DNA of 64,000 nt from Vicia villosa. Lineage: Eukaryota > Streptophyta > Magnoliopsida > Fabales > Fabaceae. The DNA lies in the NCBI RefSeq assembly GCF_029867415.1, contig NC_081184.1, positions 78,342,364-78,406,363 of the forward strand, given 5' to 3'. The notes under the pieces were generated by a model. It had not been told where the DNA came from and did no database searches. It saw only the letters and a list, made by a program, of their open reading frames with translations. This document shows positions 1 to 11,095 of this stretch, piece after piece. Position numbers and translations under genes: made by a program. Position 1 is the stretch's first letter; every line of letters begins with the position of its first letter.

Positions 1-642
1 TGCTTGAGAATGATCAATTGGATATTTATACCACAACCTTTGCATAGGCCAGTTAGAACATAGCAAAAACCAGTGTGAGAAGCGATAGGTCGACGTGTTG
101 AGAGTTTTGCACCTGAAAATGAACTAACTGTGACACTTGCGTCGACCTGAAGGGTCGGCGTGCGCATTCCTGTGAGTTCCTCAAAATACCATGCGTTGAC
201 CTAAGCCATCAATGCGTTGATGCATTTTGTTCTTGCACTTGAGTCACCAGAATTTGATGCGTCGACCTGAAGGGTCGCCGTACGCATACCTGAGATTCCT
301 CCAAAGTCTCATGCGTCGACCTGAGGAGGCAATGCGTCAACGCATTCAGCCTTTACCTGAAATCCTTCACAAAATTCTTGCAGTAGGTCGACCTATAGTA
401 TGTGTGAGTCGACCTATTGGTGTCTTGTAGAAAAAAGTGCTTGTCTTTGTTGCATCCATTTGATTTCTAAGATTCCACGCCGATTGTAGTTAATTCACAA
501 TGTTTTGACATCATGAAAACTACACCATTGCTCTCACAACTTTGGCATCAGAGAACCTTGCAGGTACCCCCCCCCCCCCCCATTCTGTCCAACTTTCCAG
601 ATCATGCTGCTGTGACGATCCATCCTGATCAGGTTAGGTCAG
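1..642 (+). repeat. LTR-like sequence at the left edge, ending just before a Tat-type primer site
   Basis: No credible coding frame is present. Positions 60-430 hold several GTCGAC-centred palindromes and hairpins resembling those in the copia LTRs further right. Positions 481-642, which include a run of 15 C at 567-581, end directly before a primer-binding-like site. This suggests that at least the right part is the end of a 5' LTR of the gypsy element that follows. I could not find a matching second LTR near 7500-8375, so the LTR assignment is an inference, and two different repeats may be joined here. Confidence 0.5.
87..415. repeat. Cluster of GTCGAC palindromes and hairpins
   Basis: AGGTCGACGT lies at 87-96. 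Longer imperfect inverted repeats centred on GTCGACC...GGGTCG lie near 138-168 and 258-287. AATGCGTcaACGCATT lies at 332-347 and a looser relative at 210-225. AGGTCGACCT at 385-394 is followed by GAGTCGACCT at 406-415, a start-to-start spacing of 21 bp. The same spacing occurs in the copia LTR arrays at 21349, 27167, 45328 and 52364. Confidence 0.75.
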
Positions 643-660
643 TGGCACCGTCTGTGGGAA
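643..660 (+). other. Candidate primer-binding site of the Tat-lineage element
   Basis: TGGCACCGTCTGTGGGA starts at 643. It resembles the TGGCGCCGTCTGTGGG string typical after the 5' LTR of Tat-lineage Ty3/gypsy elements, with one change in the CGCC core. It lies 60 bp upstream of the gag-like ATG at 720. The matching tRNA was not determined. Confidence 0.55.
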
Positions 661-719
661 ATAAGCTTCCCCATCTTCATTGAAACAAATATTAAAGATC
701 AATCCATCTAGAGATCATC

Positions 720-1652
720 ATGGCCAACAACAACCATGACAACCAACAAAATAGTGACCAATTCAACATCGACGGGATGATTCAAAAAACTGTTGCCAGT
801 ACCCACTAACGTCTTCCCCGTGACGGGCATTCCCAGCCAGTAAAAAAACGGTTAGGACGACCCCGTCAGACACTTCGAGCCTAATGATGGAAAACCTCAC
901 TCGAGGTATGGCCGCACGGCCACACCATCAATGCAAAGCTCCAAACAGCCTGAAGACCTATCGGCCGACGCAGATTCCACCCAAGTAGAAATCCCAATCC
1001 CAAAAGGTGCAAATCCAAGCACAGCTGCTGTGCTCGGCGGGATACTCCCTCTCCTAGACCGGCCAACTCTTGGTCGGATCACTGAAGGGAAATTCAACCA
1101 ACTCATCGACAGCAGTAACGATATAGGTCAACCGCTCAGAAAATTCAAAGGCAGATCTGAGCCAAACACCTTCTACCTAGAAGAGCTCCCCGGAGGGTCT
1201 CCCAATGCCAACATCCCCTCCTCATCCGAGCAAAAATGGAAAATTTCGATGTCCGTCGAATCTTGGTCGACGAAGGCAGCTCTTGTGACATAATCTACTC
1301 ACAGTTGTTCAAAACACTCCAGCTCGATAAATCCCACCTAACTCCTTACATGGGCGCTGACCTTAAAGGCTTCAACGGCTCTACCTCCAAACCTTGGGGG
1401 TGTGTTGAACTCTTCATGATACTCGGTGAAGAGGAAACCGCCAGGGTAATCAAAACCCAATTCCTCGTCGTCGAATGTGATTCCCTCTACAACTGCATCC
1501 TAGAGAGGCCCTCCATCACTAAGCTGACAGCGGTTCCATCCACGACCCACCTGATGATGAAGTACTACACCAAGAGAGGCAGGGTCGCTACGATCAAAGG
1601 GGATATCGAAGCTGCGAGGAGATGTTTTGATGCTACCATCAATAGTTACTAG
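720..1652 (+). pseudogene. Gag remnant and aspartic protease of the Tat-lineage element
   Basis: An ATG at 720 opens an Asn-rich start typical of Tat gag but meets a stop at 807-809. The usual gag core and zinc knuckle are absent, so most of gag has been lost. The frames at 931-1293 and 1236-1652 overlap in different phases. The second carries the retroviral protease motif in the form LVDEGSSCDI near 1260-1290, followed by family-typical LKGFNGS and an ERPSI segment in the place usually held by GRP. The protease would cut the Gag-Pol polyprotein. The motif has E after D where most relatives have P, G or S. This is a non-functional fragment. Confidence 0.8.
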
Positions 1653-1655
1653 TCG

Positions 1656-3661
1656 GTGAGTAAACATCCCAGGATCGCTAGAAAAGCCGGAGAGGGCGAG
1701 CAAAAGACTAAACTGGGCATCAACTCTGTTGATCTGGATGCGCGTTTCTTCGAAGAAGAGTTGAAGTATGCCTCTGAAGATAAAACTGTGCTCAGAGGGA
1801 AATCCACCAACCCTGTTTGTCTGATTCCCGAAGGTGACTTCGAGCTCATCCCATTGGGAGACGACCATAACAAGGAGGTGAAGATCGGAGCATGACTACC
1901 CGACCTCGCAAGGAAACAGCTGCAAGCATGCCTCTGTCAGAATGCCGACTTGTTCGCTTGGAGCGCCACAGAGACACTCGGACTCGACCCTGAGGTCGCT
2001 TGTCATCAACTTAGAATTAATCCGGCCACTAAGGTTGTAGCTCAATGTAGGCGTAGGTAGTCTACCGAAAAAACAATGGCTGCCGAGAAAGCTGTAAAAG
2101 ACCTCCTAGAGGCAAATTTTACTTCCGAGGCCAATTATTCAACTTGGATCTCAAACTTTGTACTCGTTAAAAAATCTAATAGAAAATGGAGAATGTGTGT
2201 TGATTATACTGATATAATTAGGGCATTCCCCAAAGATGCTTACCCATTTCCTAACATTGATAGACTGGTCGACAACTCGGCCGATTATAAACTATTATCT
2301 TTCATGGATGCTTATTTAGGTTACAATCAAATACCCATGGCAGAATGCGACAGGAAGTTCATGGCTTTCATGACCGAATCAGGAAATTACTATTACAACG
2401 TAATACCCTTCGGCCTAAAGAATGTCGGAGCCACCTATCAGCGAATGATGAACACGGTATTTTAAGGAGAAATCGGGGACACCCTCGAAGTTTACGTGGA
2501 CGACATGATCATGAAGTCTCGAGAAGAGAAGAAGCATACCGACGACCTCGAACGAATCTTTGCCCGATCAAGATTGTGCAAAATGAGGTTCAACCCCGAG
2601 AAATGCACCTTCGGAGTAAGGGCGGGAAAGTTCCTCGGTTTTTATTTGACGGAACGAGGCATCGATCCCAACCCCGAATAATTCCGAGCATTTTCCGATC
2701 TCCCCACACCGAGCACAAAAAAAATCAATCCAAATCGTGAACGGGATGCTCACCGCGTTATCACGCTTCGTCGCAAAATCCGCCCATCATGCTCTCCCAT
2801 TTTTCAAACTTTTACGCAAAGAAGCAACCTTTGAATGGACAGACGAGTGCGAGAACGCCTTATCCCATCTAAAACAAGTACTCTAGCAACCCCCTGTCCT
2901 TGACCGACCAGGAGTCGGAGAAACCCTCTACCTCTATCTCGCTGTCTCCGCTGAGGCAGTCAGCGCGGCCCAAGTAAGGGTGACAGACGAGGGACAAAAA
3001 CTAGTATATTTCACGAGCAAATCCTTTCAAGGGCCCGAGGTAAGGTACCAACAGATGGAAAAGGTGGCCCTCGCGCTCGTCAGAACCGACCAACCGATCA
3101 AGCAGTTACTTAGACGTCCCGATATAGCCGGAAGGATGCTCATATGGTCTCTCGAACTATCGGAATTCGACATCCAATACATAAACAGGAAAGAAGTGAA
3201 ATCTCAAGCCCTATCTGACTTTGTCGCCGAGATGACGACCAACAAAACCTCCACGACTGCCCACGATACATGGACGATCTCCGTCGATGGAGCATCTAGC
3301 TCATCCAGAAGTAGAGCGAGAATTATCCTCGAAAATACCAAGGGTATCATAATAGAAGTATCCCTCATCCTATCTTTCTCGACGTCCAACAATCAAGCTG
3401 AATACGAAGCTTTCCTAGCAGGCATCCGTCTAGCCGAAGACCTAGGCGCGCACACTATCACCATTCACACCGACTCCCAGCTCGTCGCGTCCAAAGTTAA
3501 TGGCAATTATCAAGCCAAAAATGAGCTCGTCATCAGATACCTAGCCTTGGTCAGGGAAAAATGAAAGGCTTCGCCCAAGTGAAAGTCGAACGTGTCCCCT
3601 ACGAGCATAATACCCGAGCGGACATTCTCTCCAAGCTTGCGAGCACCAGAAAGAAAAGGGG
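1656..3661 (+). pseudogene. Reverse transcriptase, RNase H and archaeal-type RNase H of the Tat-lineage element
   Basis: A linker with LIPLGDD leads to RT motifs MCVDYTDI (near 2195), FMDAYLGYNQI (near 2300), FGLKNVGATYQRMM (near 2410) and the catalytic box YVDDMI (near 2490). The first RNase H follows at about 2820-3230. A second RNase H begins near 3280 with SVDGASS, NNQAEYEAF and HTDSQLV, supplying the D, E and D residues of the archaeal-type fold. In-frame stops lie at 2058-2060, 2463-2465 and 2679-2681, with another near 2884. The frame changes between 2681 and 2980 and again near the A run at 3557. It is a pseudogene of a replication enzyme. Confidence 0.85.
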
Positions 3662-3939
3662 CAACAAATTCATAATCCAATAAACCCTTCCCCGACCGAG
3701 CGTAAAAGCGACCCCTCAATTGTTGGAGATCCACGCCATCGACGAAGCCCATTGCTGGATGACCCTAATACACAACTACTTGACGAAATACGAGCTTTCG
3801 CCCGACTAGAAATAAGTCGCGATAATCAAGCGAATATCCTGTTCTTACATGGTGATAGAGGGTAAACTATACCGAAGAGGATTCTTCGATCCCCTACTCA
3901 AATGCCTCGACTCCACCCAGGCCCTTTAAGTCTTACAAG

Positions 3940-4966
3940 AAATCCACGAAGGAATCAACGCGCAACACCCCGGTGGATGTTTGTTAGCCCGAGAAGCACT
4001 CCAAGCAGGATACTACTGGCCAACGATGCAACAAGACGTCAACGATCACGTCCAAAAATGTGACAAGTTCCAACTCCATGTTGATATGCACGTCATTCTC
4101 CCCCTATGAGCTGAAAATACTCTCGTCTCCATGGCCCTTCGCCTGGTGGGGAATTGACATCCTAGGGTCGTTCCTTATCGGCTCATACCACAACAAGTAC
4201 CTGATTTGGCCATCGATTATTTCACAGTTTATCGAAGCTGAACCCCTCGTCAAAATCACATCACTCAACATACTACTGTTCTATAAACGGAATGTGCTCG
4301 CACGATTCAGAATTCCCCAGGCACTCGTGACCGAAAATGGGATACAATTCATGGACAGAAAATTCCATGACTTCATCTCCAAGCTCGGCACCAAACAACA
4401 TTTTACCTCCGTCGAGCACCCCCAAACTAATGGGAAAGTCGGAGCCATAAACAGGGTTATCCTCCGAGGACACAAACAGCGGCTAGGAGAAGAAAGGTTG
4501 GGTCAAAGAACTACACAAGTTCCTATGGGCCTAACGAACAACACCCTATTCGACCACAGGGGAAACACCGTTCAGATTAACCTACGGAACCGAAGCAGTA
4601 ATTCCGGTCGAAATCTGAGAACCATCCCAACGCACGGAACTCCCACTCGAAGATGAGCTTAATGACGAAGCCATGAAGGAAGAACTCGACATGGTCTAAG
4701 AGATTCGCCTAGGTACATCCCTCTGTGAAGCCAAAATAAAACAACAAATCGCTATGCGCCACGACGCGAGAGTCATAAAATGCGAGTTTGAGGTTGGCTT
4801 CCTCGTCCTCCTCAGAAACAAGAAAGACTCGCGCAAGGGAAGGCTTGCTCCCAACTGGGAAGGCCCCTACCGTATCTATGATAAAACCGTAAACGGAGCT
4901 TACTACCTCGAAAATCTACTCGGGGAAAAACTTGCTCGACCATGGAATGTCGAAAAACTTCGATAA
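3940..4966 (+). pseudogene. Integrase of the Tat-lineage element, degraded
   Basis: Residues of the HHCC zinc finger are recognisable at about 3960-4075 (QHPGG, GYYWPTMQQDV, KCDKF), but the last Cys is replaced by Phe. The catalytic core at about 4140-4480 keeps GIDILG. The second acidic residue lies in VTENGIQF, where relatives have TDNG. The glutamate region reads NGKVGAINR, where the expected E appears to be G. The C-terminal part at 4754-4966 is clear (LAPNWEGPYRI, then a stop). Changes at catalytic positions plus frame breaks near 4060 and 4500-4750 make it inactive. Confidence 0.8.
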
Positions 4967-5506
4967 TACGACAACTAAAACTACTAGCATATGGCTGACC
5001 AGGGAAACGACAACACCGCCGCTGGGACGGCCAAGAAGCGCGTCTTGGTATGAACGCAGTCTTCTCATATACGCCCGAAAATCGCATCGCAACTAACACC
5101 GAGCCGCCATTCGATTCGGCAGTGATACCTACACCTAGCCCCTCCGCAGAAGTACCCGTCTGGTAGGACACCCAACTCACGATGGCAAAGTCTGTGCCGC
5201 GAGCTCTTGGTTCCGAACACAACTTCGAGCTCCCTTGTGGCCGGAATTAAACTCGGCCTTCCTGAACCGTTCCACCCACGGTCGGATGACAACTATTGGT
5301 CGAGCATACAAAACATTCACCACACCATAAATAAACATTAAGCTAAGAAACACTCAAAGAAAAAATGCATTATAATGGTCATAGGCCTCTAAATGTACCA
5401 GGAAGAAGCCCGTTGTACAAACAAATTACAAACGGATCACAGGCCGACAAAGATTGACATGCATGCCAAATACAAAAAGGTACATGCCCATTTAAACAAA
5501 ATTCAA
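4967..5506. other. Non-coding spacer between pol and the antisense gene
   Basis: This stretch of about 540 bases lies between the plus-strand pol stop and the end of the minus-strand gene. I see no conserved domain. Short frames here look like chance or shadow frames. Confidence 0.5.
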
Positions 5507-7438
5507 TCACATATCCTCGTGATCACCCTCACCTATGTCGTCTTCCTCGGCCTGCTTAGCGTCCCACTCATCAAAATCCGGGTTAGTCTGTATTTTGCCA
5601 TCCACAAACTTGTAGTACGGACTTATCCCCATAGTGACCAATCCAGGGTTGACGACCTTCAATTGCTCGACCGCCGCTTTGATACCGACTCCCAAGGTGG
5701 TGACACAATCCACTTTGAGCTCCCTCACTTTGCCTAACAGTTGAGAACGAGTCTCGACCTTCTCGTCCTCCGTTTCATCCACAAAAGAAAGGTTAGACTC
5801 CTCCAACTCAGCAACCCGCTCACGCAGTTTCTTCTCCTTGGCCTCTAAATCCCTGACTTTATCTTGGGCCTTGTAGAGGTCTTCGACGATGCGGGTGTGG
5901 ATCTCATATTTATCCTTGTAAGCTTTGAATTCACCCTCTAGGGTCTCATATTTTCGCTCTAGGGCGTCATAGTTCTTTTGAGGACAAACCCTCTGAGCAT
6001 TGAGAGCCATCGCCAAAGCCGCAAACCTCATCATCTCTTCAATGTCATCGGCCAGATCGTTTCCACGGGTAACTCTGTCCCATTTAATGATATGCCTCAC
6101 CTCTTCCCATTGCATCAGAAGATTCTTCCCCGAGAAAAGCCTCCGATGAGGGGTGCAGGAAAGCAACACAACATCGTCATCAGTAGGGTTATCGTTGATA
6201 ATAGGTCGAACCTCCGATCCCCCGTCAGTCTTTTTCTTCTTCTTGGATGGAGACTTCTCCAGCGTAGTACCGGCCAAAGAAGGAGAACTACCGCCGGCGC
6301 CAGCCGCATCGGCCGCCTTGATCTCGTCAACACGGTTCCTCTTCACCAATATCTTAGGTGCCCCCTTAGTCTTCGCCCTCATTTTCATGACTTTTTCATG
6401 TAAATTAGCCATTTTCCCTATAAGAAGAAAACAAAGTTAACACCAAAGATATATAAATAACAAAAGAAAAATAAATCCTCACCAAGCAAAATCATAGCTT
6501 CCCCGTCATTTTTGCACTCGAGGATAGCCTTGGTATTTATATATCGAGCCTCAATCTGAGACTCCCCATCCTCGTCAAACAAAGGATCCCCATTGGGCAG
6601 CATGGACGTCGCCGACAGGAAACCATCTACAAAGGTGACGTGCTTCCTGTAACCCACCGAATCCCGCTCGTTCAGGTCCTTGTCCTTGAAGATGTAAGCA
6701 TTCGTTCCCTTTTCTAAATGGTCGTACTGCCACTCTAGAGGAACCCGAATAGAAGGACCCCTCTTTTTCTCTCCATCCTGAACATAATCGAGGATCTCGA
6801 ACAGATGATCCTCGGCCTCAGGAGTAAGAGGTTTCACTATGAAGTATCTGTTCTTGAAATGTTTGATGGAATCCTGATAAATGTCGAACAACTTCTTCGG
6901 CTGCTTGAAAGATACCCAGCTGAACTTCCCGTAAGGATCACATAGGCTCTAAAGATGAAAAACCCAGAAGAAGAGGGGGGAGTGGCCTCAACCTCCAAAA
7001 ATCCACACACGATTTCAAGGACCCTCAAGAAGACGAAGGCGTTGGGGTGAAGCTGGGACGGACACAGTTGCAACCACCTAAAGACACTCAACTGCAGATG
7101 TGTACAGGGAAGCCTCAGACCGACCTCCTTAAACAGAAACTCGTACATCGCAAACTTAGGACCAGGATACGACGAGCAAATCCTATGGTGAGGCTTCGGC
7201 GCAAATGCCCCCCGGACGGCCTCATACCCGGGTCAAGATCTTCAATAACGCTGAAGGCCTCCTTAGCATGCGTCAAAAAGTGCGAAGCGATGCTCTGAGG
7301 GGCAGTCAACACCCAATATTCGAGCTTCTTCGCAGGAACTTCTACAACGGGGATCTCCTCCTCGTCTGTGGAATGACCGATAGCTTGGTCTTCGTTAGAT
7401 ATGTCGAGCACAACGTTGTTCCGAGTATCGTCGGCCAT
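5507..7438 (-). pseudogene. Antisense gene of the Tat-lineage element (Transposase_28-like N part, coiled-coil C part)
   Basis: The minus strand carries four frames that chain together. An acidic N-terminus starts at ATG 7438. A middle part starts at 7148 with GLRLPCTHLQLSVF and PSQLHPNAFVFLR, which match the domain Pfam calls 'putative gypsy type transposon' (Transposase_28). The frame 6891-6483 follows, then a long C-terminal frame at 6412-5507 that is rich in heptad-like E, K and L (coiled coil). A six-C run at 7208-7213 (plus strand) explains the first frame change by a one-base slip. A second shift lies near 6950. The last two parts join in frame over a GT-AG intron. Function is unknown; antisense ORFs at this position are known in Tat elements. 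The frameshifts make this copy broken. Confidence 0.75.
6418..6482 (-). other. Candidate 65-nt intron in the antisense gene
   Basis: On the minus strand the donor is G|GTGAGG (intron starts at 6482) and the acceptor is TTATAG|G (intron ends at 6418). The interval is T-rich and 65 nt long, a size typical of short plant introns. Removing it joins the frame ending at 6483 with the one starting at 6417 in the same phase, giving continuous coding into the coiled-coil part. No transcript evidence is available from sequence alone. Confidence 0.65.
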
Positions 7439-8375
7439 TTACTTAAAAAGCAAAGGAAATAATGAATTCAACTAGTCAAATCCACCCTTCCACCGCAAGT
7501 CAAGTGAAAGGGCGAGGAGAACAGATGATGAGGGCTATCTTATCAACACCCGGTGCTACTAGGACTTTCCTCGACAACATTTAAACCTGCCCGACGAACG
7601 CATCCTGACGCCACCAACCCATGATGTCAAGACTCAAAATACACACGACAAAACCTAGATCTCTCTGGATGATATCCTCGGCCCAATCAACCCATTCCCA
7701 AAATACTCAAAAGTGAGATCGGAAATACAATACTCTCTCGAGTTTTTTTTCCTCACCGCACTCGACTCAAACATAGTTTCTCTCTTCCCATTCAACATCT
7801 TCCCGACAAACGCATACAAAAAACACTCACTAATTTCTAATCCGATCGGGAAAACCATCGCCAAACCTCCTTATTCCTTAACAACTACCAGGCGAATGTA
7901 AATAAAAAGGGGAAAGTGGAGCACTTATGCGAGTTGACAGAAGGCAGAGGGAGAACATGAAGCTGAAGACGAAATCCATGAGCGAACCTTGAGAGAATTC
8001 TTTGAATAAAGTAACAAATGAGTGGCCTCCCCACTCCTTATATAAGAGAAGGACACGAGGAATCAGGAGAGGCGTCATGATTGCCTAGGAAGCTCAAAAG
8101 GCACCGTTATTGCCTAGGCCAAAAGGCGTTCGTAGACATAGGGAAACGAAAGGCGTTATTAATGCCTAGGAATATCAAAAGGCATCATTATTATTTAGGC
8201 CAAAAGGCGCCTCTAGGTAATAATAAAACCCCAGGTGACTTCCGCGTGTCATCTAAAGCCTGACACAGTGAATCAAAATGTTTCGACTCAGGACCAACGA
8301 TCACGCCTTCCTCCTCCTCGACCAAACGTCACACTCATTGTGTATGCTGCCTCCTCGACCAGAAAAGTTTTGAAG
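7439..8375. other. 3' non-coding end of the Tat-lineage element, possibly a truncated LTR
   Basis: This stretch has no supported coding region. It holds a TATATAA-like box at 8037-8048 that reads acceptably on both strands, and short repeats around GCCTAGG at 8070-8225. By position it should contain the polypurine tract and 3' LTR. I found no clear match to 1-642, so the LTR boundary could not be set. Confidence 0.45.
8070..8225. repeat. Short imperfect repeats around GCCTAGG and AAAAGGC
   Basis: ATTGCCTAGG or AATGCCTAGG followed by AAAAGGC recurs about every 40 to 60 bp here, four times with decay. GCCTAGGC is a perfect 8-bp palindrome at the second copy. This is seen directly in the sequence; its meaning is unknown. 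Confidence 0.6.
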
Positions 8376-9356
8376 ATGTTTTCATATAGGCTGCATTTAT
8401 GGTAAAACATACCTGAGTTTTAATGACCTGACTACTGTCATTTCATGTTTTATTTTGTGATATGCAGGCTGCATATGTGGAAGCTAATACAAGTTTTGTA
8501 GTGAATGTCGTGATTGATGTCATGACATCCGTGTGTGACAACAGGAGCTGTTATTAGTTATTAAATGTGTTTCTTGATTAATCTCAATTATCAGTTTAGG
8601 AAACCTTTTATTGTGTGCTGAATATTTCTTCTAGAAGATCATGCTGACAGCACATTCTGTAATAACCAGATGGCCTGTAAATTAGGTTAACTTGGTTAAC
8701 CCTAATTTGTTTCTAAAAAAGCCCAAGGCCCAAGAGCTGCATATAAAAATACTACAATCCTAATTTGGAACTCAGACAACAGAGTTTGTGTATTATGAGC
8801 TGTCTCTTGTAATCCAAGCAATTGCCCTTGATGATTGTGTTGTAATAGGTTGTGTTTTTTAATTGTCACTCTAAGCTTTTAAGCACGAGTGTGTGTCTCT
8901 TGATTGAAGCTTTTAAGCAGATCAATGTGTGTTTTTGAAGAGTGTCTTCTCTCTGCAATTTTTATATGTTTATGTGTAATCACTACTGTGATTGAGGGGG
9001 AGTGAGTGGAGATACTCAGGTCTAGGAATAGATTGGAATTGCATTAGGAGGTTTTAAGTGAGGAGTTGTAAATGAGGGAGTTTAACTCCGAATTAATTCT
9101 GCTTATATTGGATTCCCTCCCTGGCTTGGTAGCCCCTAGAGTATGTTGTTTCAACCGAACTGGGTAAACAATTCTGTATGTTCCTTATTGTTTTTAATGT
9201 TGTTATGTTATTACTATCTATGTTGTGTAATTGTGGATGTCATAACATCCAGTTAGACATCGAGCATGCGTTACTAGAATTTTCAATTGACATCAAAGAA
9301 GGCACCCTTCCTGTTTATATCTAGGTGAGATCTAGGGATAACAAAATTCTGGTACT
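8376..9356 (+). repeat. Probable 5' LTR and leader of the broken copia element
   Basis: There is no coding region in this stretch of about 980 bases. CATATAAAAATA at 8740-8751 is a reasonable TATA box, followed by T-rich and G/T-rich sequence typical of a copia LTR R-U5 region. A primer site could not be picked with confidence. GATGTCATGACATCC near 8518-8532 and GATGTCATAACATCC near 9237-9251 are related inverted-repeat motifs that might mark the LTR ends. Confidence 0.5.
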
Positions 9357-11092
9357 ATGGAGAAGGAACTGTTAGTGTTTGGGAATAGACCACCCATCCT
9401 AGTTGAATCTAACTATGACTACAAGAAACCTCGCATGGTAGCAGTCATAAAGTCTGTGGACAACAAGGCCTGGAAAGCTGTGGAAAGCGAATGGAAACAT
9501 CCTGAGAAGATTATGGAAGATGGAACCACTGTTCTAATTCCTGAAACTCAACGGAGAAAAACTGAAGAAGAACTAGCTTTGGGTAATTCCAAAGCCCTAA
9601 GTGCTTTGTTCAATGGGATTAACAAGATCATATTCAGACTTGTGCAACACTATGAGCTGGCCAAAGAAGCTTGGGATATTCTCAAAACAACACATAAAGG
9701 CACATCCAAGGTAAAAATGTTGAGACTTCAATTGCTTACCAGTAAGTTTGAAAATCTCAAGATGAAAGAGGATGAAACCATTTATGAATTCTACATGAAT
9801 GTCTGTGAGATTTCAAACACCTCAGCAGCCTTAGGAGAAAAAATGACTGAAGAGAAATTGGTAAGAAAGATCCTCAGATCACTGCCCAAGCGATTTGATA
9901 TGAAGGTGACTGCCATAGAGGAAGCCCAAGACATTAGCAACATGAAGCTGGACGAACTTATTGGCTCTCTACAAACATTTGAGTTGAGCATCTGTGAGCC
10001 TGTTGAAAAGAAGAACAAAAGCATAGCTTTTGTAACCAACACAGATGATAACTCAAGAGAAAGCAATGGTGGAAGTGATGAAAATCTATCAGAAGTCATA
10101 GCCATGTTTGGAAAACAATTCAACAGACTTATTCAAAGGGTTGATCAGAAGTCTAGACCCAATGTCAAGAACACTTCCAATGACTTCAGTCGAACCTATG
10201 ACGCAAGCAGAATACTCAAAACTGAGGAGAAGCCCAATCAAGGAAAAGGGGTTCAGTGTCATGGATGTGAAGGATTTGGACACATAAGAGCTAAGTGTCC
10301 CACCTACCACAAGGAGCAAAAGAAAGGACTATCTATCACTTGGTCTGACGATGACTCTGATTCTGAAGAAGAAACTACAAGACATGTCATAGTTCCAATA
10401 AGATTCTATGAATTTGAAGTTGATTCCAGTGATGATGAGTTAACCTTTGATGAACTTGTCGCCTCATACAAGAAGTTGTGTATGAAAAATGTTGAAGTCT
10501 GCAAACAAGTGGAGAAACAAGAGACTATCATAAGAGAGCTATAAATTGAGAAGAATAAACATCTTGAAATCATAGAATCTCTCAGTAGTGAAGTAAGCCT
10601 TTTGAATTGCAAACTTGATCAAATGACCAAGTCTTTAAAAATGCTGAACAATGGAACTAATTCTCTAGAAGAAATTCTGGAGTCTGGACAAAGAACATGT
10701 GACATGCCCGGAGTAGGATTTGTGGCTAAAGAGGAATTCATCTCTGGATTCAGGAGAGCAAATCCCGAGACTTGTGTGACTAACCAGATGTCATTGCCAA
10801 GGTCACAACATCAAGGAAACAGAAGAATGAGGCATTCAAAGAAGAAATTCCAAAAATAGAGGTGTCGTCACTGTGGTAAATTTGGTCACATAAAGCCATT
10901 CTGTTTTAGACTAGTTGGATATCCAGATCAAATCCATCAAGCCAAACCGTGGGTGGCTAAGAATTTTACTCTGGTAGCACACACTTCTCTTAGGATTCCT
11001 GCCACAGAAGATTGGTACCTTGATAGTGGTTGCTCAAACCATATGACTCGGAGAAAGAACTCTCTAGTAGATCTCAAATTGGAGGGAAATAA
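9357..11092 (+). pseudogene. Copia Gag with two zinc knuckles, running into the protease
   Basis: The ATG at 9357 opens a 395-codon frame of the copia-type Gag family (UBN2-like), with LVRKILRSLPKRFDMKVTAIEEA as the family hallmark region at about 9860-9930. The first knuckle is CHGCEGFGHIRAKCP near 10258. Stops at 10542-10544 (TAA) and 10857-10859 (TAG) break the frame, but the same phase continues. A second knuckle, CRHCGKFGHIKPFC, follows at 10863, then the protease motif YLDSGCSNHMT near 11020. The frame then shifts at about 11085-11095. Gag would form the particle. The stops make it a pseudogene. Confidence 0.85.
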
Positions 11093-11095
11093 CTA

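Larger units (their letters stand above)
643..8375 (+). mobile_element. Decayed Ty3/gypsy element, Tat lineage (not Ogre)
   Basis: Domain order on the plus strand is gag start, aspartic protease, RT (box YVDDM near 2490), RNase H, a second archaeal-type RNase H, then integrase. A long antisense gene lies between pol and the 3' end. Dual RNase H and an antisense extra ORF are known marks of the Tat clade. Many stops and frameshifts and a missing gag body show it is dead. The 3' LTR could not be identified, and the right edge, about 8375, is set only by where the next copia-like sequence seems to begin. Confidence 0.8.

Noticed and set aside
5978..6440. Plus-strand frames of 95 to 141 codons opposite the antisense gene
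   Set aside because: They are shadows of the minus-strand gene, which has domain-level support and a frame-keeping intron.
7600..8375. A 3' LTR partner for the left-edge sequence 1-642
   Set aside because: No shared string of useful length was found by eye, so the pair is not claimed.
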